From Rathayibacter sp. VKM Ac-2804 (GTDB taxonomy: Bacteria > Actinomycetota > Actinomycetes > Actinomycetales > Microbacteriaceae), in NCBI RefSeq assembly GCF_009866655.1, contig NZ_CP047420.1, forward strand, positions 310,001 to 374,000: a stretch of DNA of 64,000 nt. The letters run 5' to 3'. Below, piece after piece: positions 1 through 8,882 of this stretch. The notes beneath the pieces were generated by a model. The model saw only the letters and a program-made list of their open reading frames with translations, ran no database searches and was not told where the DNA came from. The position numbers were made by a program, and so were the translations under genes. How positions within the stretch are numbered: the first letter of the stretch is position 1; the number at the start of each line of letters is the position of its first letter.

Positions 1-1
1 C

Positions 2-2815
2 GCCCAGCGCGCGAACGTCACGGCCGCCCGCGACGCCGGGGTGAACCTGCAGTTCCTCTCCGGCAACGAGGACTACTGGCGCACCCGCTACGAGCCGTCG
101 CAGACCCCCGGCGGCGCCGACTACCGCACCGTCGTCACCTACAAGGAGACCTGGGCGAACGCGAAGACCGACCCGGCGGCCGAGTCCACCGGCACCTGGC
201 GCGACCCGCGCTTCGCCTCCGTGGCGAACGGCGGCGGCCGGCCCGAGAACTCCCTGGCCGGCACGCTCTACATGGTCAACTACTCCGATCTGCCCGTGAC
301 GGTCAGCGCCGCGGAGGGGAAGCTGCGGCTCTGGCGCAACACCTCGCTCACCGGGCTCGCCACCGGCAGCCGCGCCGCGCTGGCCCCGCACACCATCGGC
401 TACGAGTCGAACGAGGACGTCGACAACGGCGCCCGCCCGCCCGGCCTGATCCGCCTCTCGACGACGACCGGCGCCGTCCCCGAGTACCTGCAGGACTTCG
501 GCACCACCGTCGCGGCGGGCACCACCCGGCACAACCTCACCCTCTACAAGGCGGCGAGCGGCGCGCTGGTGTTCTCCGCCGGCTCCGTGCAGTGGACCTG
601 GGGCCTCGACCAGGAGCACGACGGCGACGGGGCAGCCGCCGACGTCCGGATGCAGCAGGCGCAGGTGAACCTCTTCGCCGACATGGGCGTGCAGCCCACC
701 ACGCTGATGAGCGGCCTGGTCGCCGCGACGAAGAGCACCGATACCGCGGGCCCGACCGTCTCGGTGACGAACCCCTCGGGCGCCACCAGCAAGGCCAACG
801 GCAGCAGCGTCACGGTCTCGGGCACCGCCTCCGACGCCGCGGGCAAGGTCGCCGGCGTCGAGGTCTCGACGGACGGCAGCACCTGGCACCCCGCCTCCGG
901 CACCACCTCCTGGACCTACAGCTACGTCCAGCACGGGACCGGCACCGGCACGATCCGGGTGCGCGCCGTCGACGACAGCGCGAACATCGGCGCCGTCACC
1001 AGCCGCGCCGTCACCATCACCGGCACGGCCACCGTGTTCGGCGCCGAGGTGCCGAAGACCGCCGATTCCGGCGACGTCGATCCGGCCACCCTCGGCCTGC
1101 GCTTCACCCCGACCGCCGACGGCTTCGTCCAGGGCGTGCGCTTCTACAAGAGCGCGGGCAACACCGGCCCGCACACCGGCGCGCTCTGGAGTGTCGACGG
1201 CCGGCAGCTGGCCACCGTCGCCTTCGCGAACGAGACGGCGAGCGGCTGGCAGACCGCCACGTTCGGCGCGCCCGTCGCCGTCACCGCCGGCACCACCTAC
1301 GTCGTCTCGTACACGACCACGACCGGCCGCTACTCGGCCGCGGACTGGTTCTGGTCGAGCGCCGGCTACGACGCGGCCCCGCTGAAGGTGGCCGGCGGCT
1401 TCGGAGCGACGCCCGCCGGGGTCTACAGCACCACCGGCGGCTTCCCGACCGACAGCTACCGCGCGAACAACTACTACGTCGACGCCGTCTACAGCACGGT
1501 CGACGCGACACCGCTGAGCGTCGCCTCGCAGACGCCGCTCGCCGGCTCCTCGAGCGTCGCGCCGTCGACGAAGGTCTCGGCCGTCTTCTCGAAGGCGGTG
1601 ACGGCGACCTCCGTCGCGATGACCCTGAAGACCGCCGCCGGCGCGAGCGTCGCGGGCACGACCTCCTACAACGCCACCACCCGCACCGCCACCTTCACGC
1701 CCACCTCCCCGCTCGCCGCGTCGACCGGCTACACCGCGACCCTTGCCGGCACCGCGACCGGCGGCGGAGCGGTCACCTCGGGCGGCAGCTGGACCTTCAC
1801 CACGCAGGCGCCCGACACCGTCGCGGGAGCGTGCCCGTGCCGGCTCTTCGACGATTCGACGACCCCGGGCATCGCCCAGGTCGCGGAGGGCACCCCGGTC
1901 ACGCTCGGCGTCCGCTTCGCCCCGCTGGTCGACGGCACCGTCACGTCGCTCCGCTTCTACAAGGGCCCCGGCAACACCGGCACCCACGTCGGCACGCTCT
2001 CGAACGCCGACACCGGCGCCGAGATCGGCCGCGCGACCTTCACCGCCGAGAGCACGGCCGGCTGGCAGCAGGTGACGTTCGCCACCCCGGTGGCCGTGAC
2101 CGGCGGCACCGACTACGTCGCCGCCTACACGTCGACCACCGGCACCTACTCCGCCACGATCAACGGCTTCGGCTCCGGAGCCACGCGCGGCCCGCTCGTC
2201 ACCGCGAGCGACTCCGGCGCGTACACCTACTCCGGCGGCTTCGCCGGGCAGCGCTCGACCACGAACTACCTGGTCGACGTCTCGTTCACGCCGTCGGCGA
2301 CGCCCACGCCCACTCCGACCCCGACGCCGGTCACCCCGTCGGGCACGCGCCTGTTCGCCGACGCGACGCCCGCGACCGCCTCCGTGGAGGACTCGTCCTC
2401 GGTCGAGGTGGGGATGGCCTTCACCGCCTCCGCCGCGGGCAGCGCCACGGGCATCGCCTTCTACAAGGGCTCCCGCAACACCGGCACCCACGTCGGCTCG
2501 CTGTGGGACGCCTCCGGCACGCGGATGGCGCAGGTGACCTTCACCGGCGAGACCGCCACCGGCTGGCAGAGCGCCGCCTTCGCGACGCCGGTCGAGCTCG
2601 TGCCGGGCGCCCGCTACACGGTGTCGTACCTCGCGCCGGCGGGCTACTACGCCGCCACGGGAGCCGGGCTGGCGTCGCCGGTCACGAACGGCCCGCTGAC
2701 CTCGGCCTCCGGCGACAACGGCGTGTACCGCTACGGATCCGGCGGAGTGATGCCGTCGTCGTCGTACAACGCCACGAACTACTTCGTGGACGTGTACTTC
2801 CAGGCGAAGGGGTAG
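2..2815 (+). CDS. Secreted DUF4082 multidomain protein (5' partial)
   Basis: The frame is open from the first bases of the window, so the N-terminus lies outside; the GTG at 41 is an internal Val codon, not a start. The first part (to about 690) resembles the N,N-dimethylformamidase beta-subunit-like domain that often precedes DUF4082 in actinobacterial surface proteins. An Ig-like segment follows (about 745-1025), then DUF4082 (about 1037-1495), an SbsA/Big_5-type Ig domain (about 1510-1808), DUF4082 (about 1840-2290), a Thr-Pro linker (about 2296-2340) and a third DUF4082 ending at the stop. The three DUF4082 copies share FYK-x5-NTG-x-H motifs. DUF4082 is linked to carbohydrate-binding, extracellular proteins. 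No sortase signal or terminal membrane helix is visible, so the protein is probably released. The substrate is unknown. Confidence 0.85.
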   Translation, partial: AQRANVTAARDAGVNLQFLSGNEDYWRTRYEPSQTPGGADYRTVVTYKETWANAKTDPAAESTGTWRDPRFASVANGGGRPENSLAGTLYMVNYSDLPVTVSAAEGKLRLWRNTSLTGLATGSRAALAPHTIGYESNEDVDNGARPPGLIRLSTTTGAVPEYLQDFGTTVAAGTTRHNLTLYKAASGALVFSAGSVQWTWGLDQEHDGDGAAADVRMQQAQVNLFADMGVQPTTLMSGLVAATKSTDTAGPTVSVTNPSGATSKANGSSVTVSGTASDAAGKVAGVEVSTDGSTWHPASGTTSWTYSYVQHGTGTGTIRVRAVDDSANIGAVTSRAVTITGTATVFGAEVPKTADSGDVDPATLGLRFTPTADGFVQGVRFYKSAGNTGPHTGALWSVDGRQLATVAFANETASGWQTATFGAPVAVTAGTTYVVSYTTTTGRYSAADWFWSSAGYDAAPLKVAGGFGATPAGVYSTTGGFPTDSYRANNYYVDAVYSTVDATPLSVASQTPLAGSSSVAPSTKVSAVFSKAVTATSVAMTLKTAAGASVAGTTSYNATTRTATFTPTSPLAASTGYTATLAGTATGGGAVTSGGSWTFTTQAPDTVAGACPCRLFDDSTTPGIAQVAEGTPVTLGVRFAPLVDGTVTSLRFYKGPGNTGTHVGTLSNADTGAEIGRATFTAESTAGWQQVTFATPVAVTGGTDYVAAYTSTTGTYSATINGFGSGATRGPLVTASDSGAYTYSGGFAGQRSTTNYLVDVSFTPSATPTPTPTPTPVTPSGTRLFADATPATASVEDSSSVEVGMAFTASAAGSATGIAFYKGSRNTGTHVGSLWDASGTRMAQVTFTGETATGWQSAAFATPVELVPGARYTVSYLAPAGYYAATGAGLASPVTNGPLTSASGDNGVYRYGSGGVMPSSSYNATNYFVDVYFQAKG

Positions 2816-2854
2816 GGGAGCGGGAGCAGTGCGTCGAGACCCTCCTCCGGGCCG

Positions 2855-3445
2855 CTAGTCGACGTACGCCCCCTCGACGCCGAGCGCTTCGATGTCCAGG
2901 CCGGTCCCGGACTCGATCATGTCGCCCGAGGGGCCGTCGACGACGACCGTGTACACGTCCCAGGTCTTCGCCACCGTGCCCGAGATCGCGCCGTAGTTCT
3001 GGACGGTGTCGTGCGCCGTCAGGACCCAGACCGGGCGGTCCGCGGCGATCTGCACGTCGGAGCCCAGGCGCGGACTGATCCTCTGCAGATCCCCGTAGGC
3101 CAGGGCGGCGGCGAAGACGGGGATCTTCTCGGCGCCGTCGTCGCTGCCCGCTCGCAGGGAGCCGACGAGCTCGGAGACGGGCACCAGGGGCTCGGTCGTG
3201 TCGTACGGCTGCAGAGCGGGGAAGTTCGCCACCCGCTCCGCGAGGGCCTCCTCCGGGGAGATCGTGGGCTCGCCGCCCGCGGCATCGTGGTGGGCGATCT
3301 GCTCGATACCGAGTACGGCGTCTTCGCCGGCCTTCGCAGCGGAGACGCTCGTCGCTGTCGTCGTCGTGGCCGTCGTCGTTGCCGCGACCACGCCCGCCGC
3401 GAGCAGCACGCCGGCGACGCCCAGCGCTACGTGCGTGCTTCTCAT
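2855..3445 (-). CDS. Small secreted protein of unknown function
   Basis: A 196-residue protein. It starts MRSTH and has a hydrophobic N-terminal helix (residues about 6-24), followed by a run of Ala/Thr residues. This is a signal peptide or a single membrane anchor with an extracellular remainder. The rest is soluble and acidic with no motif I recognise. It ends only 39 bases from the stop of the convergent DUF4082 gene. No partner gene is evident. It is a real gene judged by codon bias, the N-terminal signal and the absence of a better competing frame. Confidence 0.7.
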   Translation of the reverse strand: MRSTHVALGVAGVLLAAGVVAATTTATTTTATSVSAAKAGEDAVLGIEQIAHHDAAGGEPTISPEEALAERVANFPALQPYDTTEPLVPVSELVGSLRAGSDDGAEKIPVFAAALAYGDLQRISPRLGSDVQIAADRPVWVLTAHDTVQNYGAISGTVAKTWDVYTVVVDGPSGDMIESGTGLDIEALGVEGAYVD

Positions 3446-3843
3446 CGGAAACCCCGTCTCGAGTCCGTCCCGGATGTCGTGAGCGTAGCGGCGGAGGGGC
3501 CCGTCTCCTAGGGGCGGGGCAGGAGGGGTGGGAGTGGCACCCCGGCCCAGCCGCCCGTCGAGCCCCTCCTCTGCGGTATCGCTTACCCCGGAGACTGCAG
3601 AAGCCCCACATGAAGTGGGGCTCTCACACTGGTGACGAGCAGATCCTGCCTGCCGTTGTTCTCGACGAGATCAGCATCCGACGCCGCCCCCGGCCGAGCC
3701 TCTCGTCGCCGGCCGAGGTCTCCGCGATCAGCGCATCGGCCACGGACGGCCTGCCGCTGCGGCGGCTGGAACGCGTCCGCGTCTCAGTTCTCTGAGCTCG
3801 CCGCTGTCAGCCCCCGCCCCGGAGCGCGTCGCATGATGGCGGG
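3446..3843. other. Intergenic region with one perfect hairpin
   Basis: About 400 bases between divergent genes without a convincing gene. It holds a hairpin at 3602-3622 (stem agccccac / gtggggct, 5-base loop). The bases just before the photolyase-domain gene (CATGAT at 3831-3836, then about 6 bases, then ATG) are loosely compatible with a leaderless start. Confidence 0.5.
3602..3622. terminator. Perfect 8-bp hairpin without U tract
   Basis: Arms 3602-3609 and 3615-3622 are exactly complementary around an ATGAA loop. No T run follows on either strand, so a terminator role is a guess. A protein-binding palindrome is equally possible. Confidence 0.35.
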
Positions 3844-5067
3844 ATGTTCATCCCGACCCGAGCCGCCGGTCTCGAGGCGCTCGACGACTTCGTCGCGCGC
3901 GCCGGCTCCGCCTACACGCGCGAGCGCAATCACGACCACGGACCGTCCCGGAGCAACGTCTCCGGGCTCTCCCCGTACCTCCGCCACCGGCTCGTCACCG
4001 AGCGGGAGGTCGTCGCCGCGGTCCTCTCGAGGCACTCGCTGACCGCCGCGGAGAAGTTCGTCCAGGAGGTGTTCTGGCGCACCTACTGGAAGGGCTGGCT
4101 CGAGCAGAACCCCGAGGTGTGGCGCCGCTACCGCCGCGAGGTGAGCGAGTTCGAGGGTCACCTCCCGACCGGCTACCACGACGCGCTCGAGGGCCGGAGC
4201 GGCATCGACGCGATGGACGCCTGGGTGCGCGAGCTCGTCGAGACCGGCTACCTGCACAATCACACGCGCATGTGGTTCGCGAGCATCTGGGTCTTCACCC
4301 TCGGCCTGCCCTGGCAGCTCGGCGCCGACTTCTTCTACCGGCACCTGCTCGACGGCGACGCCGCCTCCAACACCCTGTCCTGGCGCTGGGTCGCCGGTCT
4401 GCAGACCCCGGGCAAGACCTACCTCGCGACCGCGTCGAACATCGCGAAGTACACCGAGGGCCGCTTCTCGCCGCAGGGTCTCGCCACCTCGGCGCCCGCG
4501 CTCAGCGAGGAGCACTTCCCGCCGCGGACGCCGATCGAGCCGGACGACGTCGACGGCACGATCGGCACCCGGCCCGGACTCCTGCTGCACGAGGAGGACC
4601 TCGACGCGGGGAGCCTCCTCGCCGAGCAGCCCGGGCTGGCGGAGCGGCTGATCGCGACCGCGGTCGTCGCCGACCCGGGGGAGCGCTCGCCGTTCGCGGT
4701 CTCCGAGGCGGTGCAGGACTTCACCGCCGCGGCGATCGCCGACGCCGCGGAGCACACGTCGGACAAGGGCGGGCGGCCGGCGCGGGTGCTGGCCGATGCG
4801 CTCCCCGCGACGGTCGTCGACTGGGCGGCGTCCGAGCGGCTCGACACCGTGGTGGTCCCCTACGCGCCGGTCGGCCCCGTGCAGGAGCGGTTGGACGCGC
4901 TCCGCTCCGCCCTCGCTCAGGAGGGCATCGCGCTCGTCACGGTGCGCCGCCGCTGGGACGGCTCCGCGTGGCCGTCGGCCTCGCGCGGGTTCTTCGCCTT
5001 CAAGAAGCGGATCCCGACGCTGGTGCGCGGCCTGGACGAACCGGCCGACGCGGTCCGGCTGTTCTGA
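3844..5067 (+). CDS. Photolyase/cryptochrome FAD-binding domain protein
   Basis: A 407-residue protein that starts directly in the helical FAD-binding domain of the DNA photolyase/cryptochrome family and lacks the N-terminal antenna (Rossmann) domain. Family hallmarks are visible: the early SGLSPYLRHR motif, NHTRMWFAS, then GD-x3-SN-x3-WRW-x-G around residues 165-187, and the substrate and FAD region TPGKTYLATASNIAKYT. The C-terminal about 130 residues (from about 275) are less conserved. Such short FAD-binding-domain-containing proteins are known, but their repair activity is mostly untested. It is convergent with the dehydrogenase at 5148. It could be a photolyase needing only FADH-, a light sensor, or an RNA/DNA-binding relic. 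Confidence 0.85.
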   Translation: MFIPTRAAGLEALDDFVARAGSAYTRERNHDHGPSRSNVSGLSPYLRHRLVTEREVVAAVLSRHSLTAAEKFVQEVFWRTYWKGWLEQNPEVWRRYRREVSEFEGHLPTGYHDALEGRSGIDAMDAWVRELVETGYLHNHTRMWFASIWVFTLGLPWQLGADFFYRHLLDGDAASNTLSWRWVAGLQTPGKTYLATASNIAKYTEGRFSPQGLATSAPALSEEHFPPRTPIEPDDVDGTIGTRPGLLLHEEDLDAGSLLAEQPGLAERLIATAVVADPGERSPFAVSEAVQDFTAAAIADAAEHTSDKGGRPARVLADALPATVVDWAASERLDTVVVPYAPVGPVQERLDALRSALAQEGIALVTVRRRWDGSAWPSASRGFFAFKKRIPTLVRGLDEPADAVRLF

Positions 5068-5073
5068 GCCGCG

Positions 5074-5115
5074 GCGGGGGAGGAGCGCTCACGACCCGCT
5101 GAGCGACTCCCCCGC
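5074..5115. terminator. Imperfect bidirectional hairpin between convergent genes
   Basis: The outer stem gcggggga (5074-5081) pairs with tcccccgc (5108-5115), and the inner gctca (5087-5091) pairs with tgagc (5100-5104). It sits between the stops of the photolyase-domain gene and the convergent dehydrogenase, as expected for a shared terminator. There is no T tract. Confidence 0.45.
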
Positions 5116-5147
5116 CGAGTCCTCCTGCACCGCGGACGAACCCGCCC

Positions 5148-6074
5148 TCACCCCTCCCCGACGATGTTCGCGGGTCGCTCCGAGCGCAGCAGCGCCTCGA
5201 TCTGCCGGCGGAGCAGCGCGAGGATCCGCGGCGTCATCGCCGAGGAGGCCCCGCCGACGTGCGGCGTGAGGATCGTGTTCGGCGTGCTCCAGAGCGGGTG
5301 CGAGGGCGGGAGCGGCTCGGGATCGACGACGTCCAGCGCCGCCCGCACCCGCCCCCGCCGGAGGTGCTCGACGAGGGCGACCGTGTCGACGACCGCCCCG
5401 CGCGACACGTTCACGAGCAGCGCGCCCGGCGGAAGCGCGGAGAGGAAGGCGTCGTCGACGAGGTGGTGCGTCGACGCGTCGAGGGGGACGGCGAGGAAGA
5501 CGACCTCGACCTCGGCGGCGAAGGACGCGAACGCGGCGATCGGATGCACCGGCCGCTCGGGGTCCTCCCGCGCCGTCCGGGCGAAGCGCAGCACGTCGAC
5601 CTCGAAGCCCTGCAACCGCCGCTCGATCGCGCGCCCCACGCCGCCGGAGCCGATGATCGCGACCCTCCGGTCGGCGAGGCTCTCGCCCGGGACCTGCTGC
5701 CAGATCGCCGTCTCCGCCGCGCGCACGTAGGTGTCGATCCTCCTCAGCGACGCGATCGCCAGACCCACGGCGAGCTCGGCGGTGGACGACTCGTGCACCG
5801 AGCTCGCGTTGGCGAGCAGCGCCCCCGGCGGCAGGGCGGCCAGGACGCCCTCGACGCCGATCGTCTGAGCCTGCACGAGCCGGCAGTCGACCGTCCTCAG
5901 CGCGTCGAGCAGCGCCGGGTCGCCCTGATAGGGGAGGACGACCATGTCGTAGGCCGCACGGGGAGGCGGACCGGTGAGGTCCCAGAGGTCGAGCTCGTAG
6001 GAGCCGTCGCCCGGTCGGAGGGCGTCGAGCAGGGCGGGACTCGGGACCGAGATCGAGAGGGGAGTGCGCGTCAT
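5148..6074 (-). CDS. D-isomer-specific 2-hydroxyacid dehydrogenase
   Basis: A 308-residue NAD(P)-dependent dehydrogenase that interconverts a 2-oxoacid and a D-2-hydroxyacid. The Rossmann motif GSGGVGRAIERRL is mid-protein. The family segment NVSRGAVVD and the late LTPHVGG, with the catalytic His, are present. ATG 6074 was chosen (MTRTPL); a GTG three codons upstream is possible. A near-consensus -10 (TAGATT, minus strand) lies about 35 bases upstream. It is divergent from the permease/CoA-transferase/lyase operon and probably belongs to the same catabolic locus. The length is typical of the family. The substrate cannot be read from the sequence. Confidence 0.9.
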   Translation of the reverse strand: MTRTPLSISVPSPALLDALRPGDGSYELDLWDLTGPPPRAAYDMVVLPYQGDPALLDALRTVDCRLVQAQTIGVEGVLAALPPGALLANASSVHESSTAELAVGLAIASLRRIDTYVRAAETAIWQQVPGESLADRRVAIIGSGGVGRAIERRLQGFEVDVLRFARTAREDPERPVHPIAAFASFAAEVEVVFLAVPLDASTHHLVDDAFLSALPPGALLVNVSRGAVVDTVALVEHLRRGRVRAALDVVDPEPLPPSHPLWSTPNTILTPHVGGASSAMTPRILALLRRQIEALLRSERPANIVGEG

Positions 6075-6176
6075 GCCCCTCACCCTTGCCTACATCGTGG
6101 GTTCATGTCCATAATCTAGGAATCGCTTCCCGGCGCGACAGCGCAGGACCGGGAGCACTCACCTGATGGGACGACG

Positions 6177-7597
6177 ATGACGTCAGACACCTTCACCCTC
6201 GTGATCACGGCGGTCGCCATCCTCGGCGTCGTCGTGCTGATCACCCGCTTCCGCCTCAACCCCGTCGTGGCGCTGGTCCTCGGCTCGGTCTTCCTGGGCC
6301 TCGCGATCGGCCTGGGCCCCGCCGAGACGATCAGCACCGTCACCGGGGGCTTCGGCTCGATCATGACCGAGGTGGGCCTGCTCATCACCTTCGGCGTGCT
6401 GCTGGGCTCGATGCTCAGCGAGATGAACGCCATCCAGCGGCTGGTGTCCCACCTGCTCCGGATCTTCGGCGCCAAGGGACTGCCCTACGCCATGGGCCTG
6501 ACGATCGGGACGCTGCTGCAGTCGATCTTCCTCGACGTGCTCCTCGTGATCTCCGCGCCGCTGGCCCGGAGGATGGCGCCGCAGATCGGCAAGCACGGAG
6601 TCCCGCGGATCGCCACGGCGATGGCCATCAGCCTCGAGTGCGGCATCGTGCTGATGGTCCCCGGAGTCGCCGCGCTCGCCCTCGCCGGCGTCCTCGGCGT
6701 CCCGCTGGGGACGATGCTGCTCTTCGGACTGATCGTCGTCGTGCCCACCATCCTGATCTCGATCCTGATCATGAGCACCCTCTTCCGCCTCGGGTTCTGG
6801 AACCCGGAGAAGGACGAGGCGCCCTTCGAGGAGGAGACCGCCCCCGAGCCCGTGCCGCTCGACACGTCCTCGCTGCCCGCCGCGGAGCGTCTGAGCAAGG
6901 TCGGCGGAGTGCCCCGGGGGATCGCGGTGGCGCAGCGCGAGGCCGTGCGGACCGAGCCCCGGCTGATCCTGCTCTCGCCCCGCTCCTGCTCTGCCTGGCC
7001 CTCATCGCCACCGGCGCGATCCTGCAGATCGCCGAGGTGTCGATCGCTCCGCTGGATCTGGTGACCGACCCGGTGGTCGCGCTGCTCCTCGCCGTGCTGG
7101 GGACCAGCGCGGTCGGCCGCTTCACCGTCGGACGTCCGCGGGTGGAGAAGTCGGTGGTCGCCGGATTCCGCGAGAGCGGGCAGATCCTCATCCTGACCGG
7201 CGTCGGCGGCTCCCTCGCCGCGGTCGTCGCCGCGACCGGGCTCGGCGACATCCTCGGGCAGGCCTTCAGCGCCAACAGCTTCGCCCCGCTGCTGATCGTC
7301 TGGGCGATCGCGGCCGTGCTGCACGTGGCGGTCGGCTCGGTGACGATCTCGGCGATCACGGCGGCGGGCATCCTCGCCCCCATCGCGCCGGTGATCGGAC
7401 TCGACCCGATCCTGATCGCCCTCGCCGCCGGTGCGGGCTCGCTCTTCGCCGTCCACGTCACCAGCAACACGTTCTGGCTGCTCCAGTCGCTCCTCGGCCA
7501 GACCACGCGTGGCACGCTCAAGACCTGCACCATCGGCGTCTCGGTGGCCTCGGTCGTGGCGCTGGGCGTCACCCTCGTTCTCAGCATCTTCATCTGA
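6177..7597 (+). pseudogene. GntP-family carboxylate permease, frameshifted
   Basis: The GntP-type membrane protein is split into two frames. The first half reads from ATG 6177 (VVLITRFRLNPVVALVLGS, several helices) to about 6974. The second half resumes in the frame of LAPLLLCLALIATG to the stop at 7597. One base is missing near 6972-6976, in ctgctctcgcc; adding one base gives a continuous protein of about 473 residues, a normal GntP length with about 12 helices. GntP permeases import gluconate and related hydroxycarboxylates. It heads the operon with the CoA transferase and lyase. Both halves keep clean hydrophobic helices and codon bias, so the lesion is recent or a sequencing error. Confidence 0.85.
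6972..6976 (+). other. Probable 1-base deletion site in the permease gene
   Basis: Upstream codons read ctg-atc-ctg-ctc in one frame. Protein similarity continues as ctc-gcc-ccg-ctc-ctg in the next frame. Restoring one base here joins the two conserved halves. The run is C/T-rich and prone to slippage or base-calling error. Confidence 0.7.
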
Positions 7598-7616
7598 CCC
7601 GACCGGAAGGCAGATT

Positions 7617-8882
7617 GTGACCACCGCACCTCCCACCGCACCGCCCGCAGCACCCCGCATCGCCCCGCTCGACGGGCTCCGCGTGCTCGAGCTCGGCAAC
7701 TTCATCGCCGCGCCCACCGCCGGCCGGCTGCTGGCCGACTTCGGCGCCGAGGTGATCAAGGTCGAGCGCCCCGGCACCGGCGACGAGCTGCGGAAGTGGC
7801 GCCTGCACGCCGGCTCGACCACCTCGATGCTCTTCCACACGATCAACCGCAACAAGAAGTCGATCACCCTCGACCTCCGCACCGAGGAGGGGCGCGACGC
7901 CGTCCGCCGCCTCGCCGCGGAGTGCGACGTCGTGCTCGAGAACTTCCGCCCGGGCACCCTGGAGAAGTGGGGGATCGGACCCGACGTGCTGAACGAGGCG
8001 AACCCGGACATCGTCATCGGCCGCATCTCGGCGTTCGGGCAGACCGGGCCCCTCTCCGAGCGGCCGGGCTTCGCCGCCGTCGCCGAGGCGATGGGCGGGT
8101 TCCGCGAGCTCGTCGGCGACCCCGACCGGCCGCCCGTGCGCGTCGGCGTCTCGATCGGCGACTCGATCGCCGGCCTTTACGCCGGCTACGGAGTGATGAT
8201 GGCGCTGTTCCAGCGGCAGACGCGGCGCGCGGCGGGCCTGGGGCCGGCTCCGCTCGAGGAGCGCGTCGTCGACGTCGCCCTCAACGAGGCGATGTTCTCG
8301 ATGATGGAGTCGCTGATCCCCGACTACCAGGCGCACGGCATCGTGCGCGAGCGGGTCGGCGGGCGGATGGAGGGCATCGCCCCCACCAACGCCTACACCT
8401 GCTCCGACGGGTCGAGCATCGTCGTCGCGGGCAACGGCGACGCCATCTTCCAGCGCTTCATGGGGATCATCGGGCGCGAGGACCTCGCCGCCGACGAGGG
8501 GCTGGCCACGAACGACCTGCGCTGGAAGCGCCGCGACGAGCTCGACGCGGCGATCGGCGCCTGGACCGCGACGAGGACCTCCGCCGAGGCGCTGGCGATC
8601 CTGGACGAGAGCGGCGTCCCCTCCGGCCCGATCTACACCGCCGCCGACATCAGCTCCAGCGAGCAGTACGCCGCACGCGACATGATCCAGAAGTTCGACG
8701 TCGACACCGGCGCCGGCACGATCGAGGACGTCGGCTTCCCCGGCGTCGTCCCCGTGCTCGGCGGTCGATCCCTCCCCATCCAGACCCTCGCCCCGGCACT
8801 GGGGCACGACACCGAGGAGGTTCTGGCGATGCTCCAGAGCAGCACCCCGACCACCCGCGCCACCGAGGCGGACGCCCGATGA
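7617..8882 (+). CDS. CaiB/BaiF class III CoA transferase
   Basis: A 421-residue family III CoA transferase. These enzymes move CoA from an acyl-CoA donor such as succinyl-CoA to a free carboxylate. GTG 7617 follows a GGAAGG ribosome site at 7603-7608. The N-terminal signature LDGLRVLELG, then AAPTAGRLLADFGAEVIKVE, is classic. The segment VGVSIGDSIAGLYAG holds the probable catalytic Asp (residue 182). The stop overlaps the lyase start as ATGA (8879-8882), indicating translational coupling. I infer that it activates the carboxylate imported by the upstream permease so that the lyase can cleave it. Confidence 0.92.
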   Translation: MTTAPPTAPPAAPRIAPLDGLRVLELGNFIAAPTAGRLLADFGAEVIKVERPGTGDELRKWRLHAGSTTSMLFHTINRNKKSITLDLRTEEGRDAVRRLAAECDVVLENFRPGTLEKWGIGPDVLNEANPDIVIGRISAFGQTGPLSERPGFAAVAEAMGGFRELVGDPDRPPVRVGVSIGDSIAGLYAGYGVMMALFQRQTRRAAGLGPAPLEERVVDVALNEAMFSMMESLIPDYQAHGIVRERVGGRMEGIAPTNAYTCSDGSSIVVAGNGDAIFQRFMGIIGREDLAADEGLATNDLRWKRRDELDAAIGAWTATRTSAEALAILDESGVPSGPIYTAADISSSEQYAARDMIQKFDVDTGAGTIEDVGFPGVVPVLGGRSLPIQTLAPALGHDTEEVLAMLQSSTPTTRATEADAR

